A stretch of DNA of 38,979 nucleotides, from positions 1 to 38,979 of the IMG/VR virus record IMGVR_UViG_3300044639_002764; one strand, written 5' to 3'. Source of the DNA: a virus. The position numbers and the translations under genes were made by a program. Numbering within the stretch: position 1 is the stretch's first letter; the number at the start of each line of letters is the position of its first letter. Shown here one piece after another: positions 7,579 to 14,022 of this stretch. The notes beneath the pieces are model-generated. The model saw only the letters and a program-made list of their open reading frames with translations, was not told the DNA's origin and did not search any database.

Positions 7579-8289
7579 TTAATTGATTGTTTTTAACTTT
7601 AAATCCTTAATAATTTTTTCCGCAATTTTTTTATGTCCTGCGGGTGACATGTGACATAGATTATCCCAACAATCTTTTCTATCAACAACTCTTACATCTA
7701 TTGGTGTTGCACCTTCCAAGTATTCAGTTAAAATAAGTTCTTGAAGTTTTTCATATCTTGGAACATAATTTGGGTTTTGGGTTCTTGTACATTTTCTTGG
7801 GTCAAATCCTGTTAAAACATAACATTTAATACCCAATCCCTTACACATTCTTGCAATACCTTTAATATTATTTAACGCTTCTGTTGGTGTAATATGACTT
7901 GAATACATGTCATTCGCACCACCATAAACAAAACAATAGTCTATTTTATTGTTTAATTTATACACACCCATCTCCAACATCCAATAAGTTGTTTTTCCAC
8001 CAACAGATGCATTGTTATATTTCATACCTGTTTTATTACACAACACTCTTTGCCAACCACTTTGTTCATTTGCGGTGTGGGAATCACCAATGAATAATGC
8101 GACATTATCTTTAACATCAATCAAAGTATCTTCAACTTTAACTACAGTATCTTTTTTAACCATAGTATCAATTTGTACTGAAGATGTGCTGTTTTTAGAC
8201 TGTCCATTCATTAATGACAGTTGAATCATTACAAATAGTACAAGTATATAGACTGAAAGTAATTTTATTTCTTCGCTAAAAAATTTCAT
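7579..8289 (-). CDS. Membrane-anchored SGNH/GDSL hydrolase
   Basis: SGNH hydrolases deacylate lipids, sugars or peptidoglycan. The 236-residue protein has an N-terminal hydrophobic anchor (about residues 8-25, LKLLSVYILVLFVM-like), a Ser/Thr-rich linker, then ALFIGDSHT with Ser70, an NASVGGKT Gly block, YGGANDMY with Asn126, and DNLCHMSPAGH containing the Asp-x-x-His catalytic pair. That order is the complete SGNH set. It follows the exported protein gene after one base and precedes the RNA-ligase promoter. A surface or periplasmic role, such as deacetylating an envelope glycan, is plausible. The substrate is unknown. Confidence 0.8.
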   Translation of the reverse strand: MKFFSEEIKLLSVYILVLFVMIQLSLMNGQSKNSTSSVQIDTMVKKDTVVKVEDTLIDVKDNVALFIGDSHTANEQSGWQRVLCNKTGMKYNNASVGGKTTYWMLEMGVYKLNNKIDYCFVYGGANDMYSSHITPTEALNNIKGIARMCKGLGIKCYVLTGFDPRKCTRTQNPNYVPRYEKLQELILTEYLEGATPIDVRVVDRKDCWDNLCHMSPAGHKKIAEKIIKDLKLKTIN

Positions 8290-8290
8290 A

Positions 8291-8686
8291 TTATTCTCCT
8301 TTTATGATTTCGATTGATTTAATTTTTTGGGTGTGTGCATCAACATAAAAGATTACCTTTTTTAATATTACAGTTTCATCTTTTTTACTTATAACTGAAA
8401 TCGTGAAAATATAACCACCATTGGTTTTACTTGTAAATTCACAATTACCTTTTGAAAAAATTTTGGTTACGTTTTCGATAACCTTGTCCGATGTTATATC
8501 TTTTGTTTTGAAGTCACCATTCTTTTTTTCTACGGAAAATTCTACAGTATCTAACAGATAATGTCCCAAATCACCGTGTATGATGTGTCTTGATGTTTCC
8601 TGTGCGTCATAGTGGGTTGGGAAACTCATGTATTGTGAAAACAAACTGAGTGGAAGAACGGATAAAATGAATAATAGTTTTTTCAT
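8291..8686 (-). CDS. Exported protein with signal peptide, unknown function
   Basis: The start is placed at ATG 8686 because a TATCTTTG box ends five bases upstream; the longer reading from 8722 would swallow the promoter and terminator. From there it begins MKKLLFILSVLPLSLFSQ, a clear signal peptide likely cut after SLFSQ or nearby. The 131-residue product has a mature beta-rich part (VEFSVEKKNGDF, GGYIFTISVISKKDETVILK). No family is recognised. It is one base from the SGNH gene, so the two are probably co-transcribed and act at the envelope. Confidence 0.65.
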   Translation of the reverse strand: MKKLLFILSVLPLSLFSQYMSFPTHYDAQETSRHIIHGDLGHYLLDTVEFSVEKKNGDFKTKDITSDKVIENVTKIFSKGNCEFTSKTNGGYIFTISVISKKDETVILKKVIFYVDAHTQKIKSIEIIKGE

Positions 8687-8691
8687 AGATG

Positions 8692-8723
8692 CAAAGATAA
8701 ATAAAAAACCCCGAGTGTTCAAA
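8692..8723 (-). promoter_or_regulatory. Bacteroidota-type promoter for the exported protein/SGNH pair
   Basis: TTTG (8723-8720), a 20-base spacer and TATCTTTG (8699-8692), five bases before ATG 8686. The -33 TTTG lies in the loop of the upstream gene's terminator hairpin. Confidence 0.75.
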
Positions 8724-8731
8724 TCTCGGGG
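8703..8731 (-). terminator. Rho-independent terminator after the lipoprotein gene
   Basis: On the minus strand CCCCGAG and CTCGGGG pair around a nine-base loop and are followed by six T. The loop contains the -33 TTTG of the next promoter. Confidence 0.8.
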
Positions 8732-8756
8732 CTTCTAATATTAATTATTTTTTATT

Positions 8757-9485
8757 TTATTTTCTCTTATAGTTGTATTTGTGACATTCAATCCACTTCT
8801 TGTATCTTGTCTTTCCAAGAATATCTAAAACTTTTTGTAGATATATTTTTTCACAATCTTTTATTTTACCGCTAGCCTCCGCTCTTTCAACACTTAACTT
8901 TATTTTTTCTTTAACCTGACCATTCAAGTATGACATTTTACCTGACCAAGTTTTTTCCAAAGAAGTTAACTTTTCTTTATATTGAGTCTGTGTTAACAAA
9001 CCTCTTTTTAAAGAATCATCTAATTTTCCTTTTTCAACCATATACCAATTCTTGTAGTAATTTTCTTTTTGAGTTTTAGCCCAAGATTCAATTTCTCTGT
9101 GAATTCTTGCGATTGTCAACTTATTTTGTTTTTGACATTCTATTTTGGCCAAATGAGCCTTTGTTAACAGCTCTTTTTCTGCCTTTGTAGTTTCAATACC
9201 TTTTACACAAGAATCGATTTTGTTTGTTCTTGATACAACCATAGTAAAAGGGTCATAATCCAAGAATAAAGGATAATCCATTATTTTTGCGTCTGTTAAT
9301 GGTGTTACGTCAGATGTCATTGGATTGTCAAAGATGACAGTACCCATAGAATCTACAACCGCATTTGGTTCTTCATCGACCATAAGATTTACGATAGGTT
9401 CAGGATTTGGTGTTATGGTTTCTTTTTTACAACCCATAAAACTAATCATACCTATTAAAGCGAGTGAGAATAATAGTTTTTTCAT
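8757..9485 (-). CDS. Putative lipoprotein with coiled-coil domain
   Basis: The 242-residue protein begins MKKLLFSLALIGMISFMGCK. The FMGC lipobox (Cys19) followed by KKE is typical of flavobacterial lipoproteins, so it is likely lipidated and placed in the envelope. A proline-rich, acidic segment follows (TPNPEPIVNL). The last 130 residues are helical and charged, with likely coiled coil (ESWAKTQKENYYKNW and onward). It has its own downstream terminator. It follows the T9SS-tail gene after 26 bases. A phage lipoprotein could mediate superinfection exclusion, but nothing in the sequence shows this. Confidence 0.65.
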   Translation of the reverse strand: MKKLLFSLALIGMISFMGCKKETITPNPEPIVNLMVDEEPNAVVDSMGTVIFDNPMTSDVTPLTDAKIMDYPLFLDYDPFTMVVSRTNKIDSCVKGIETTKAEKELLTKAHLAKIECQKQNKLTIARIHREIESWAKTQKENYYKNWYMVEKGKLDDSLKRGLLTQTQYKEKLTSLEKTWSGKMSYLNGQVKEKIKLSVERAEASGKIKDCEKIYLQKVLDILGKTRYKKWIECHKYNYKRK

Positions 9486-9511
9486 ATTTTATTGTTTAAT
9501 TATTAAATACC

Positions 9512-10348
9512 TTATTTATTTGTTTTATAAATTTTACGTCTTGTTCCGTCACTATACAAGTAAATTAGAATTTCATTTTCTCTAATATTGTACACAGGAC
9601 GACCCAACATATCGTAAACTCCGATTAATTTTGGTTCTGATTTATTAAACCTAGTAATTCCTGATGTTGGTTCTGTTGGACACACAATCATTTTTCTCAT
9701 AATCCATGTATCAATACCAGTACATTTGTTATACCAATAACCAACAAGTAAGTGTCTACCTGAGTCCGTAAATTTGTGTTGTACGATTCTTTGCGAAGCC
9801 ATGTTATAATAAACTAAATCTTTATCATCGAAATCATAACCGAAATAAATTGCTGAGTCAGTTAATTTTTCCCATTTAGTTTTACTCATAGTATCAAAAT
9901 ACAAACTCTTGTATATTGTGTAATAATATTCAGTACAAGTATCATTCATATTTGTAAGTTCAAAAGTGTATGATTTGCAATTATGAACTCCAATTCTATA
10001 TGTAACATCCGCTTTACCAAAAATTGTAATATCAACCTCATATTTGAATGTGGTGTCGCAATTATTACACTTATCAATTGCCTTCAAACCAACTCTATAC
10101 TTACCTTTAGTATTGAATTGAATTTGTGTAAATCCTCTGAAATCTGGCATTGTATCAGTTCTTTTCAATTGATAATCATAGACCAACCAAAGATAACTAG
10201 TACAGGTATCCATGTGTAAATTTGTTTGGAATGTAAATACATTTCCTTGTTGATTGACTTTTTTCATCCAATGACCAGTCCAGTCACATTTTGCGTTGAC
10301 ACTAAAAGCGGTCAACATTACGAGTAAGAGTGTTAGTATTCTTTTCAT
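9512..10348 (-). CDS. Secreted protein with T9SS sorting-domain-like C-terminus
   Basis: The 278-residue protein starts MKRILTLLLVMLTAFSVNAK, a signal peptide likely cut after VNA. The middle is beta-rich with many Cys (CDW, CTSYLW, KCNNCDTTF, KCTGIDTW) and resembles repeated Ig/PKD-like domains. The C-terminal 45 residues include LIGVYDMLGRPV, NEILIYLYSDG and TRRKIYKTNK. That is the layout of type IX secretion type A sorting tails of Bacteroidota (YDxLGR, then a hydrophobic strand, then a basic end). Seven bases separate it from the kinase gene. If correct, the phage would use the host T9SS to export it. The tail is shorter than the usual type A domain, so the match needs a profile search. 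Confidence 0.6.
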   Translation of the reverse strand: MKRILTLLLVMLTAFSVNAKCDWTGHWMKKVNQQGNVFTFQTNLHMDTCTSYLWLVYDYQLKRTDTMPDFRGFTQIQFNTKGKYRVGLKAIDKCNNCDTTFKYEVDITIFGKADVTYRIGVHNCKSYTFELTNMNDTCTEYYYTIYKSLYFDTMSKTKWEKLTDSAIYFGYDFDDKDLVYYNMASQRIVQHKFTDSGRHLLVGYWYNKCTGIDTWIMRKMIVCPTEPTSGITRFNKSEPKLIGVYDMLGRPVYNIRENEILIYLYSDGTRRKIYKTNK

Positions 10349-10354
10349 ATGTTT

Positions 10355-10774
10355 TTATAATTTAATTTCAAATCTGTCTTTCATTATCTGAAGTTTTTCT
10401 TCAGGAACACCATGTTCGTTTTTACCTTCATGTCTGTTTTCAACTATCAAACAGAACACACGATAACCCCAACTTTTAGCCAAAAGAAAATATGGTTCCA
10501 TTTCCCATTCTTGTGTGAATGTATTTGAAACGACAATATCTGAGTGGTCACCTGTTGTTTGATTCATAATCATTGCAAGTTCCACTTCTCCTTGACACCA
10601 ATTATGAGCTTCTCGTAGCTTGGTTGGGTCGAATTTATATTCACCATCAACCATAAAATAAGTGTCAGTTTCAAAATGAGTCGCGCCGAGTTGTTTTGCA
10701 AATGTAGATTTTCCTGAACCAGGAATACCACGAACTAAATAAAGGTTTTTACCTTCGCTTGAATATTGTATCAT
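10355..10774 (-). CDS. Polynucleotide kinase-like P-loop protein
   Basis: The 139-residue protein has Walker A GIPGSGKST (16-24), a THFETDTYF substrate-side block, IVVSNTFTQEWEMEPYF in place of the Walker B/PNK Asp-Thr segment, and a C-terminal NEHGVPEEKLQIMKDRFE. This order is seen in phage kinases of the AAA_33/PNK type, which phosphorylate 5'-OH RNA or DNA ends. No phosphatase domain is attached, unlike T4 Pnkp. It is downstream of the metallophosphoesterase gene and the small membrane protein, one base from the latter. With the RNA ligase it could form a repair pair. A small-molecule kinase is the alternative. Confidence 0.75.
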   Translation of the reverse strand: MIQYSSEGKNLYLVRGIPGSGKSTFAKQLGATHFETDTYFMVDGEYKFDPTKLREAHNWCQGEVELAMIMNQTTGDHSDIVVSNTFTQEWEMEPYFLLAKSWGYRVFCLIVENRHEGKNEHGVPEEKLQIMKDRFEIKL

Positions 10775-10775
10775 A

Positions 10776-10928
10776 TTATTCTTCCTTATTATCTATTAAA
10801 CCTGATTTTATACAATCGTGCATTCCGATTGTTAATTCTTCATTCTGTTCTTGAAGTGGGGATATATGGTATTTAAAACACCATATAATTCCCCACAACA
10901 AACCTATAATCAAACCAACAAAAAACAT
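10776..10928 (-). CDS. Small single-span membrane protein (50 aa)
   Basis: A short frame of 50 residues starts at ATG 10928 and stops at TAA 10778-10776. It begins MFFVGLIIGLLWGIIWCFKY, a single transmembrane helix, followed by a hydrophilic tail (HISPLQEQNEELTIGMHDC) ending KSGLIDNKEE. The ATG overlaps the stop of the metallophosphoesterase gene (TAATG), and its own stop is one base from the kinase ATG. The strict coupling at both ends supports a real gene. The function is unknown; Rz-like or anchor roles are possible. Confidence 0.6.
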   Translation of the reverse strand: MFFVGLIIGLLWGIIWCFKYHISPLQEQNEELTIGMHDCIKSGLIDNKEE

Positions 10929-11578
10929 TATATCAATCTTTTTTCATGGTGGTCTTTAGGAAGTGACAAACTTCTTACTGGTCTATCCTTCATTATCGTT
11001 CTAATCTCTTGGATGGAAATTGGGTATAAGTCATTTCCGTCAACACCAACATCCATAACCTTACCCTGTCCAATCCTTTGATGTCTTGGTAAGTGAACGT
11101 GTCCGTGCAAGTGGGGAACTCCATCATTCATTCCATCCCAACTTGCAATTGGAAAGTGCATACAAACCAAAGTTAATTTGTCAACTTCTTTACCTTTTGG
11201 AATTCGTAAATCCAAGTGTAAGTAATCTTGAGTTGAACTGAATATCTCTTGAATACCACCTTTGTTTCTTCTAATGTGGTGGTCGTGGTTTCCAAAAACC
11301 AAGTGAACATTCTTACAAAGAATTCTATTACGGAATTCTTCAATCATTTCAAAACCACCAAAAGACCAGTCACCCAAGTGAATTAGAATATCATCTTGTC
11401 CAACAACTTCATTGATGTTGTTAACAAGTGTATCGTTCATGTGTTCCAAACTTTTGAAATCGCGAGTCACACTATCAGCATCGGTCCATCTTGTTGTTGC
11501 ACGACAGATGTTTGAGTGTGAATAATGTGTATCACTCGTAAAAAAAAGATTTTGTCCTTTTTCTAAAATCAATTTCAT
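10928..11578 (-). CDS. Calcineurin-like metallophosphoesterase
   Basis: The 216-residue protein has the full two-metal motif set: SDTHYSH (Asp16, His18), LGDWSFGG (Asp70), GNHDHH (Asn97, His98, Asp99), MHFPIASW, and HLHGHVHLP. It hydrolyses phosphomono- or diesters in a Mn/Fe-dependent way; the natural substrate is unknown. It is the first gene of a minus-strand operon (phosphoesterase, small membrane protein, kinase, T9SS-tail protein, lipoprotein). A strong TAACTTTG promoter ends four bases before the ATG. Phage relatives are often predicted to act on RNA or nucleotides, in line with the kinase beside it. Confidence 0.85.
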   Translation of the reverse strand: MKLILEKGQNLFFTSDTHYSHSNICRATTRWTDADSVTRDFKSLEHMNDTLVNNINEVVGQDDILIHLGDWSFGGFEMIEEFRNRILCKNVHLVFGNHDHHIRRNKGGIQEIFSSTQDYLHLDLRIPKGKEVDKLTLVCMHFPIASWDGMNDGVPHLHGHVHLPRHQRIGQGKVMDVGVDGNDLYPISIQEIRTIMKDRPVRSLSLPKDHHEKRLI

Positions 11579-11582
11579 AATA

Positions 11583-11614
11583 CAAAGTTAGTTAATTATT
11601 TTGTTAAATTCAAA
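11583..11614 (-). promoter_or_regulatory. Bacteroidota-type promoter for the phosphoesterase operon
   Basis: TTTG (11614-11611), 20 bases, TAACTTTG (11590-11583), four bases from ATG 11578. It overlaps the end of the upstream 119-aa gene by a few bases. Confidence 0.75.
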
Positions 11615-11969
11615 TCTTTCTAAAAGTATTGGATTCTGATGACAATACAAATGTCCCAATGTAATCGTAGTTTTTATTCCACTCTTTAGGACCAATTATG
11701 GTTGTAATATATTCACCATCTTCTTTTTGGTATAAATGAACTTTTAATGTTTCATATGGTTTGAATTTAATTGTCATCCAAATAATATCATTCCATCTTT
11801 TTTCATCCAAAAGGTCAATTAATTCTTTTTTAATTTCTTCGATTCTTTGGGCGTAATGTTTATCAGTAGTATTTAATTTCTTTTCTTTGAATAATTCAAA
11901 TTTATTTAAATCTACTTTAACAAGTTGTGAACCTATCTCTGTTCCGTATGTTAGTTCACTTCTTTTCAT
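11610..11969 (-). CDS. Hypothetical protein (119 aa)
   Basis: The protein starts MKRSELTYGTEIGSQLVKVD. It has a Lys-rich helical stretch (RIEEIKKELIDLLDEKRWN), then beta-strand patterns (DIIWMTIKFKPYETLKVHLY, YITTIIGPKEW, YIGTFVLSS). No family is recognised. Its ATG overlaps the TGA of the previous gene (ATGA), so the two form a unit. It stops just upstream of the phosphoesterase promoter. Confidence 0.55.
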   Translation of the reverse strand: MKRSELTYGTEIGSQLVKVDLNKFELFKEKKLNTTDKHYAQRIEEIKKELIDLLDEKRWNDIIWMTIKFKPYETLKVHLYQKEDGEYITTIIGPKEWNKNYDYIGTFVLSSESNTFRKI

Positions 11970-12262
11970 TTTAATTTGTAGATATATTCTTTATCCTTTT
12001 TTTCAGGTGTAAGTTCCAAATCCAAGAATACTGCGTTTTGTTCACCAGCGTGTAAACCCAAAATATTGTAATCATAAAATTCTTCAGCTTCTTCTGATGT
12101 CATTGAATCTCGACTTTTAAGTTTATCTAAAATCATATCTTTACTATAAAGCATTCTTCTACCATTTCCAAATTCTTCAACAATACCAATAATACAATCT
12201 TCAAACCCACTGAGCAAAACCGCTCCTTCGGCATACGAGTCAATATCAACAACAAAATTCAT
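11966..12262 (-). CDS. Conserved phage-type hypothetical protein (98 aa)
   Basis: The protein reads MNFVVDIDSYAEGAVLLSGF and then has EEFGNGRRMLYSKDMILDKL, MTSEEAEEFYDYNILGLHAG and EQNAVFLD. I recognise the pattern of 'YSK..IL..L...D.M...EA.E.Y.YNI.G...GE..P.F' from hypothetical proteins common in phages and plasmids. Their function is unknown. It is coupled with the next gene by an ATGA overlap. No TAnnTTTG or TATTTAT element is seen immediately upstream; the 50 bases to the divergent 12313 gene are very AT-rich. Confidence 0.6.
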   Translation of the reverse strand: MNFVVDIDSYAEGAVLLSGFEDCIIGIVEEFGNGRRMLYSKDMILDKLKSRDSMTSEEAEEFYDYNILGLHAGEQNAVFLDLELTPEKKDKEYIYKLK

Positions 12263-12300
12263 TTAACAATGATAAAAAAATAAATTATGAAATTCAACTA

Positions 12301-12307
12301 TATTTAT
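12301..12307 (+). promoter_or_regulatory. TATTTAT late-type element
   Basis: TATTTAT, five bases, then ATG 12313. This spacing supports 12313 over the in-frame ATG at 12322. Confidence 0.55.
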
Positions 12308-12312
12308 ATTGT

Positions 12313-13086
12313 ATGAGATATATGTTAAACATTTCTGACGAGGAAAAGAAAGCCCTTCTTAACCAACACAAACAACCTTATAATGGTTATCAAACATTGC
12401 AACTACAACAACCTGATAACAGAATAGGAGTATACGACCCAGCTGGCGATAAAAAAGGAGTTCAAGTAACTGCTAACGGTGGTGTTAGGACTTATTCAAA
12501 TTTTAACTTACGTGAAAGTAAAGGTGATGTTGCAAAATTACAAGATGAGTTTGATTATGTTGCAGAAGGTGAAATGTGTGAAGAGTGTGGTAGTGGAATG
12601 ATGTACGAAGGCGAATGTAACGAATGTGGATATACTGTTAAAAACCCTGAACCAATGTATAGTCAAGGTTTTGATTATATGGCTGAAGAAGTTTCAGCGT
12701 CATTACAAGAACCTTATTCTGATATTGATTTCAGTGCTTACGATTTTGATTCAGGTGGACCTGAGCAATTTGAACCTGGTGATAAAGATGAAGATTATGG
12801 TTCAGGTTTAAAAAAACAACAGGATGTTTTAGACTACGTTTCACAACACGATAACGACCCTGATGCAAGGGCAATGTTAAGAGACTTAGAAATTGCAATG
12901 AATAACACCTATGATGGAAAAGAAGATTTAGGTGGAGAGTGGGAACCTTATGAATTTGATTCTGAAGGACCTATCAACAATAGTGGTGTGTTCAGAGAAA
13001 TGGAAGACCCCGAAGAAGTAGAAAAAGTTAAGGAATCAATTCAGGAATCCTTAAAATGGTTTAAAAGATTTTCAAAATTCAATTAA
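12313..13086 (+). CDS. Acidic Zn-ribbon-containing phage protein
   Basis: The 257-residue protein opens MRYMLNISDEEKKALLNQHK. A Zn-ribbon-like CEECGSGMMYEGECNECG lies at about residues 94-111. It is otherwise strongly acidic (GDKDEDYG, FDSEGP), with repeated SxxDFDSxGP-like pieces. The C-terminus SLKWFKRFSKFN is basic and amphipathic. The late-type element and a strong terminator downstream mark it as a single-gene unit. No function is recognised; virion-associated or regulatory roles both fit. Confidence 0.6.
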   Translation: MRYMLNISDEEKKALLNQHKQPYNGYQTLQLQQPDNRIGVYDPAGDKKGVQVTANGGVRTYSNFNLRESKGDVAKLQDEFDYVAEGEMCEECGSGMMYEGECNECGYTVKNPEPMYSQGFDYMAEEVSASLQEPYSDIDFSAYDFDSGGPEQFEPGDKDEDYGSGLKKQQDVLDYVSQHDNDPDARAMLRDLEIAMNNTYDGKEDLGGEWEPYEFDSEGPINNSGVFREMEDPEEVEKVKESIQESLKWFKRFSKFN

Positions 13087-13090
13087 TATC

Positions 13091-13117
13091 AAAACCCACC
13101 ACAAAGGTGGGTTTTTT
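13091..13117 (+). terminator. Terminator between convergent genes
   Basis: AAAACCCACC and GGTGGGTTTT pair around ACAAA and are followed by six T. The A-run on the left lets it work for the minus-strand 68-aa gene too. Confidence 0.85.
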
Positions 13118-13118
13118 A

Positions 13119-13325
13119 TTAGAATATTTTTACATCAACCATTTTTTGTGAAACCAAATTTTGTAAATGGTTGTACGTTTTAAAATCATTGTACATTTTG
13201 TAGTACAAATCAACGTAATTCATTGCTCTTTTTAGTTGAGTATACGTTGTACAAGAGTCAATTACAACACAAGCTTTTCTAAAAACTTTAACGTCAACTG
13301 TGGATTTTTGTTTTTTAAATAACAT
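13119..13325 (-). CDS. Small basic hypothetical protein (68 aa)
   Basis: The protein starts MLFKKQKSTVDVKVFRKACV and contains a Tyr-rich helix (MNYVDLYYKMYNDFKTYNHL). No family is recognised. It converges on the gene ending at 13086, sharing its terminator, and is divergent from the 97-aa gene at 13407. No consensus promoter box is seen upstream. Length and position make a real gene likely but not certain. Confidence 0.45.
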   Translation of the reverse strand: MLFKKQKSTVDVKVFRKACVVIDSCTTYTQLKRAMNYVDLYYKMYNDFKTYNHLQNLVSQKMVDVKIF

Positions 13326-13406
13326 AATTTAAATTATAAATGGTCTTTTGCTAAATATTGAGATATTTTGTTATGCAAAGGTAATAAATTTTATTGAATT
13401 AAAAAA

Positions 13407-13700
13407 ATGGAAATAATTGAAATTGTGTCATACAACCAAAGTGAGAGAATAACTGAAGTTGTTTTTAGAATGGTTAATGACGAAGAAGACATGATTAGAA
13501 CTGATGTTATTGAAAATTCTTATTTTGAAGAATTTGGTTTTGAATATCTATCACCACTAACTGACTTTTTATTTGAAGATGAGGGTGAGGACCCTAACGA
13601 TGATTTTTTTGATTATATTGACGAAGAAGATTTAAAAACATTTTTAAATGAGTATTACGTTGTATATCCTGAAAAATTACCAAAACCTGAATACGAATAA
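13407..13700 (+). CDS. Acidic hypothetical protein (97 aa)
   Basis: The protein reads MEIIEIVSYNQSERITEVVF at its start and is very acidic afterwards (FEDEGEDPNDDFFDYIDEED). Its fold looks like one beta-hairpin plus an acidic tail. A DNA-mimic or a regulator is conceivable from the charge, but nothing supports a specific role. The start lies after an A-rich run. The 80-base gap to the divergent 68-aa gene is AT-rich with no clear promoter. Confidence 0.5.
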   Translation: MEIIEIVSYNQSERITEVVFRMVNDEEDMIRTDVIENSYFEEFGFEYLSPLTDFLFEDEGEDPNDDFFDYIDEEDLKTFLNEYYVVYPEKLPKPEYE

Positions 13701-13715
13701 TTTAATTTCTTAAGG

Positions 13716-13722
13716 TATTTAT
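13716..13722 (+). promoter_or_regulatory. TATTTAT late-type element
   Basis: TATTTAT, six bases, then ATG 13729. Confidence 0.5.
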
Positions 13723-13728
13723 CTTTAA

Positions 13729-14022
13729 ATGCTGACCGAAGAAATTAAAAGAATTAAAAAAATGATGAATCTTTCTGAGGATGAGGAGGCCGCACCTGCA
13801 CCTGCAGCATCAACATCTACGGGTGGTGGTGAATCAGGTGGTGGAGAAGGGGGATACCCAACAGTTACAAAATGGGATAGCGGGGTTAAAAGAGGAAAAG
13901 GAAATACATTAGACCCAAAATCTAAATGGGATTCAGGTGTTACACGAGGTAAAGGAAATCAAATCGGTAAATCAAAATGGGAATCGGGATTAACTCGAGG
14001 TAAAGCAAACACACTTTTATAA
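13729..14022 (+). CDS. Triple WDSG-repeat protein
   Basis: The 97-residue protein starts MLTEEIKRIKKMMNLSEDEE, a leader similar to that of the 16108 gene (EIKRIKQLMSLNE). An Ala/Pro and Gly-rich linker follows. The second half is three tandem repeats of about 14-17 residues: KWDSGVKRGKGNTL, KWDSGVTRGKGNQI, KWESGLTRGKANTL. The repeats are basic with an invariant Trp, fitting a peptide that binds a partner protein or nucleic acid. TAATG couples it to the next large gene. Late-type element upstream. The repeat function is unknown and I know no named family. Confidence 0.65.
   Translation: MLTEEIKRIKKMMNLSEDEEAAPAPAASTSTGGGESGGGEGGYPTVTKWDSGVKRGKGNTLDPKSKWDSGVTRGKGNQIGKSKWESGLTRGKANTLL

Noticed and set aside
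10355-10774. Kinase as adenylate or shikimate kinase
   Set aside because: The NEHGVPEE and late RFE blocks fit PNK/AAA_33 kinases better, and the gene lies among RNA end-processing genes.
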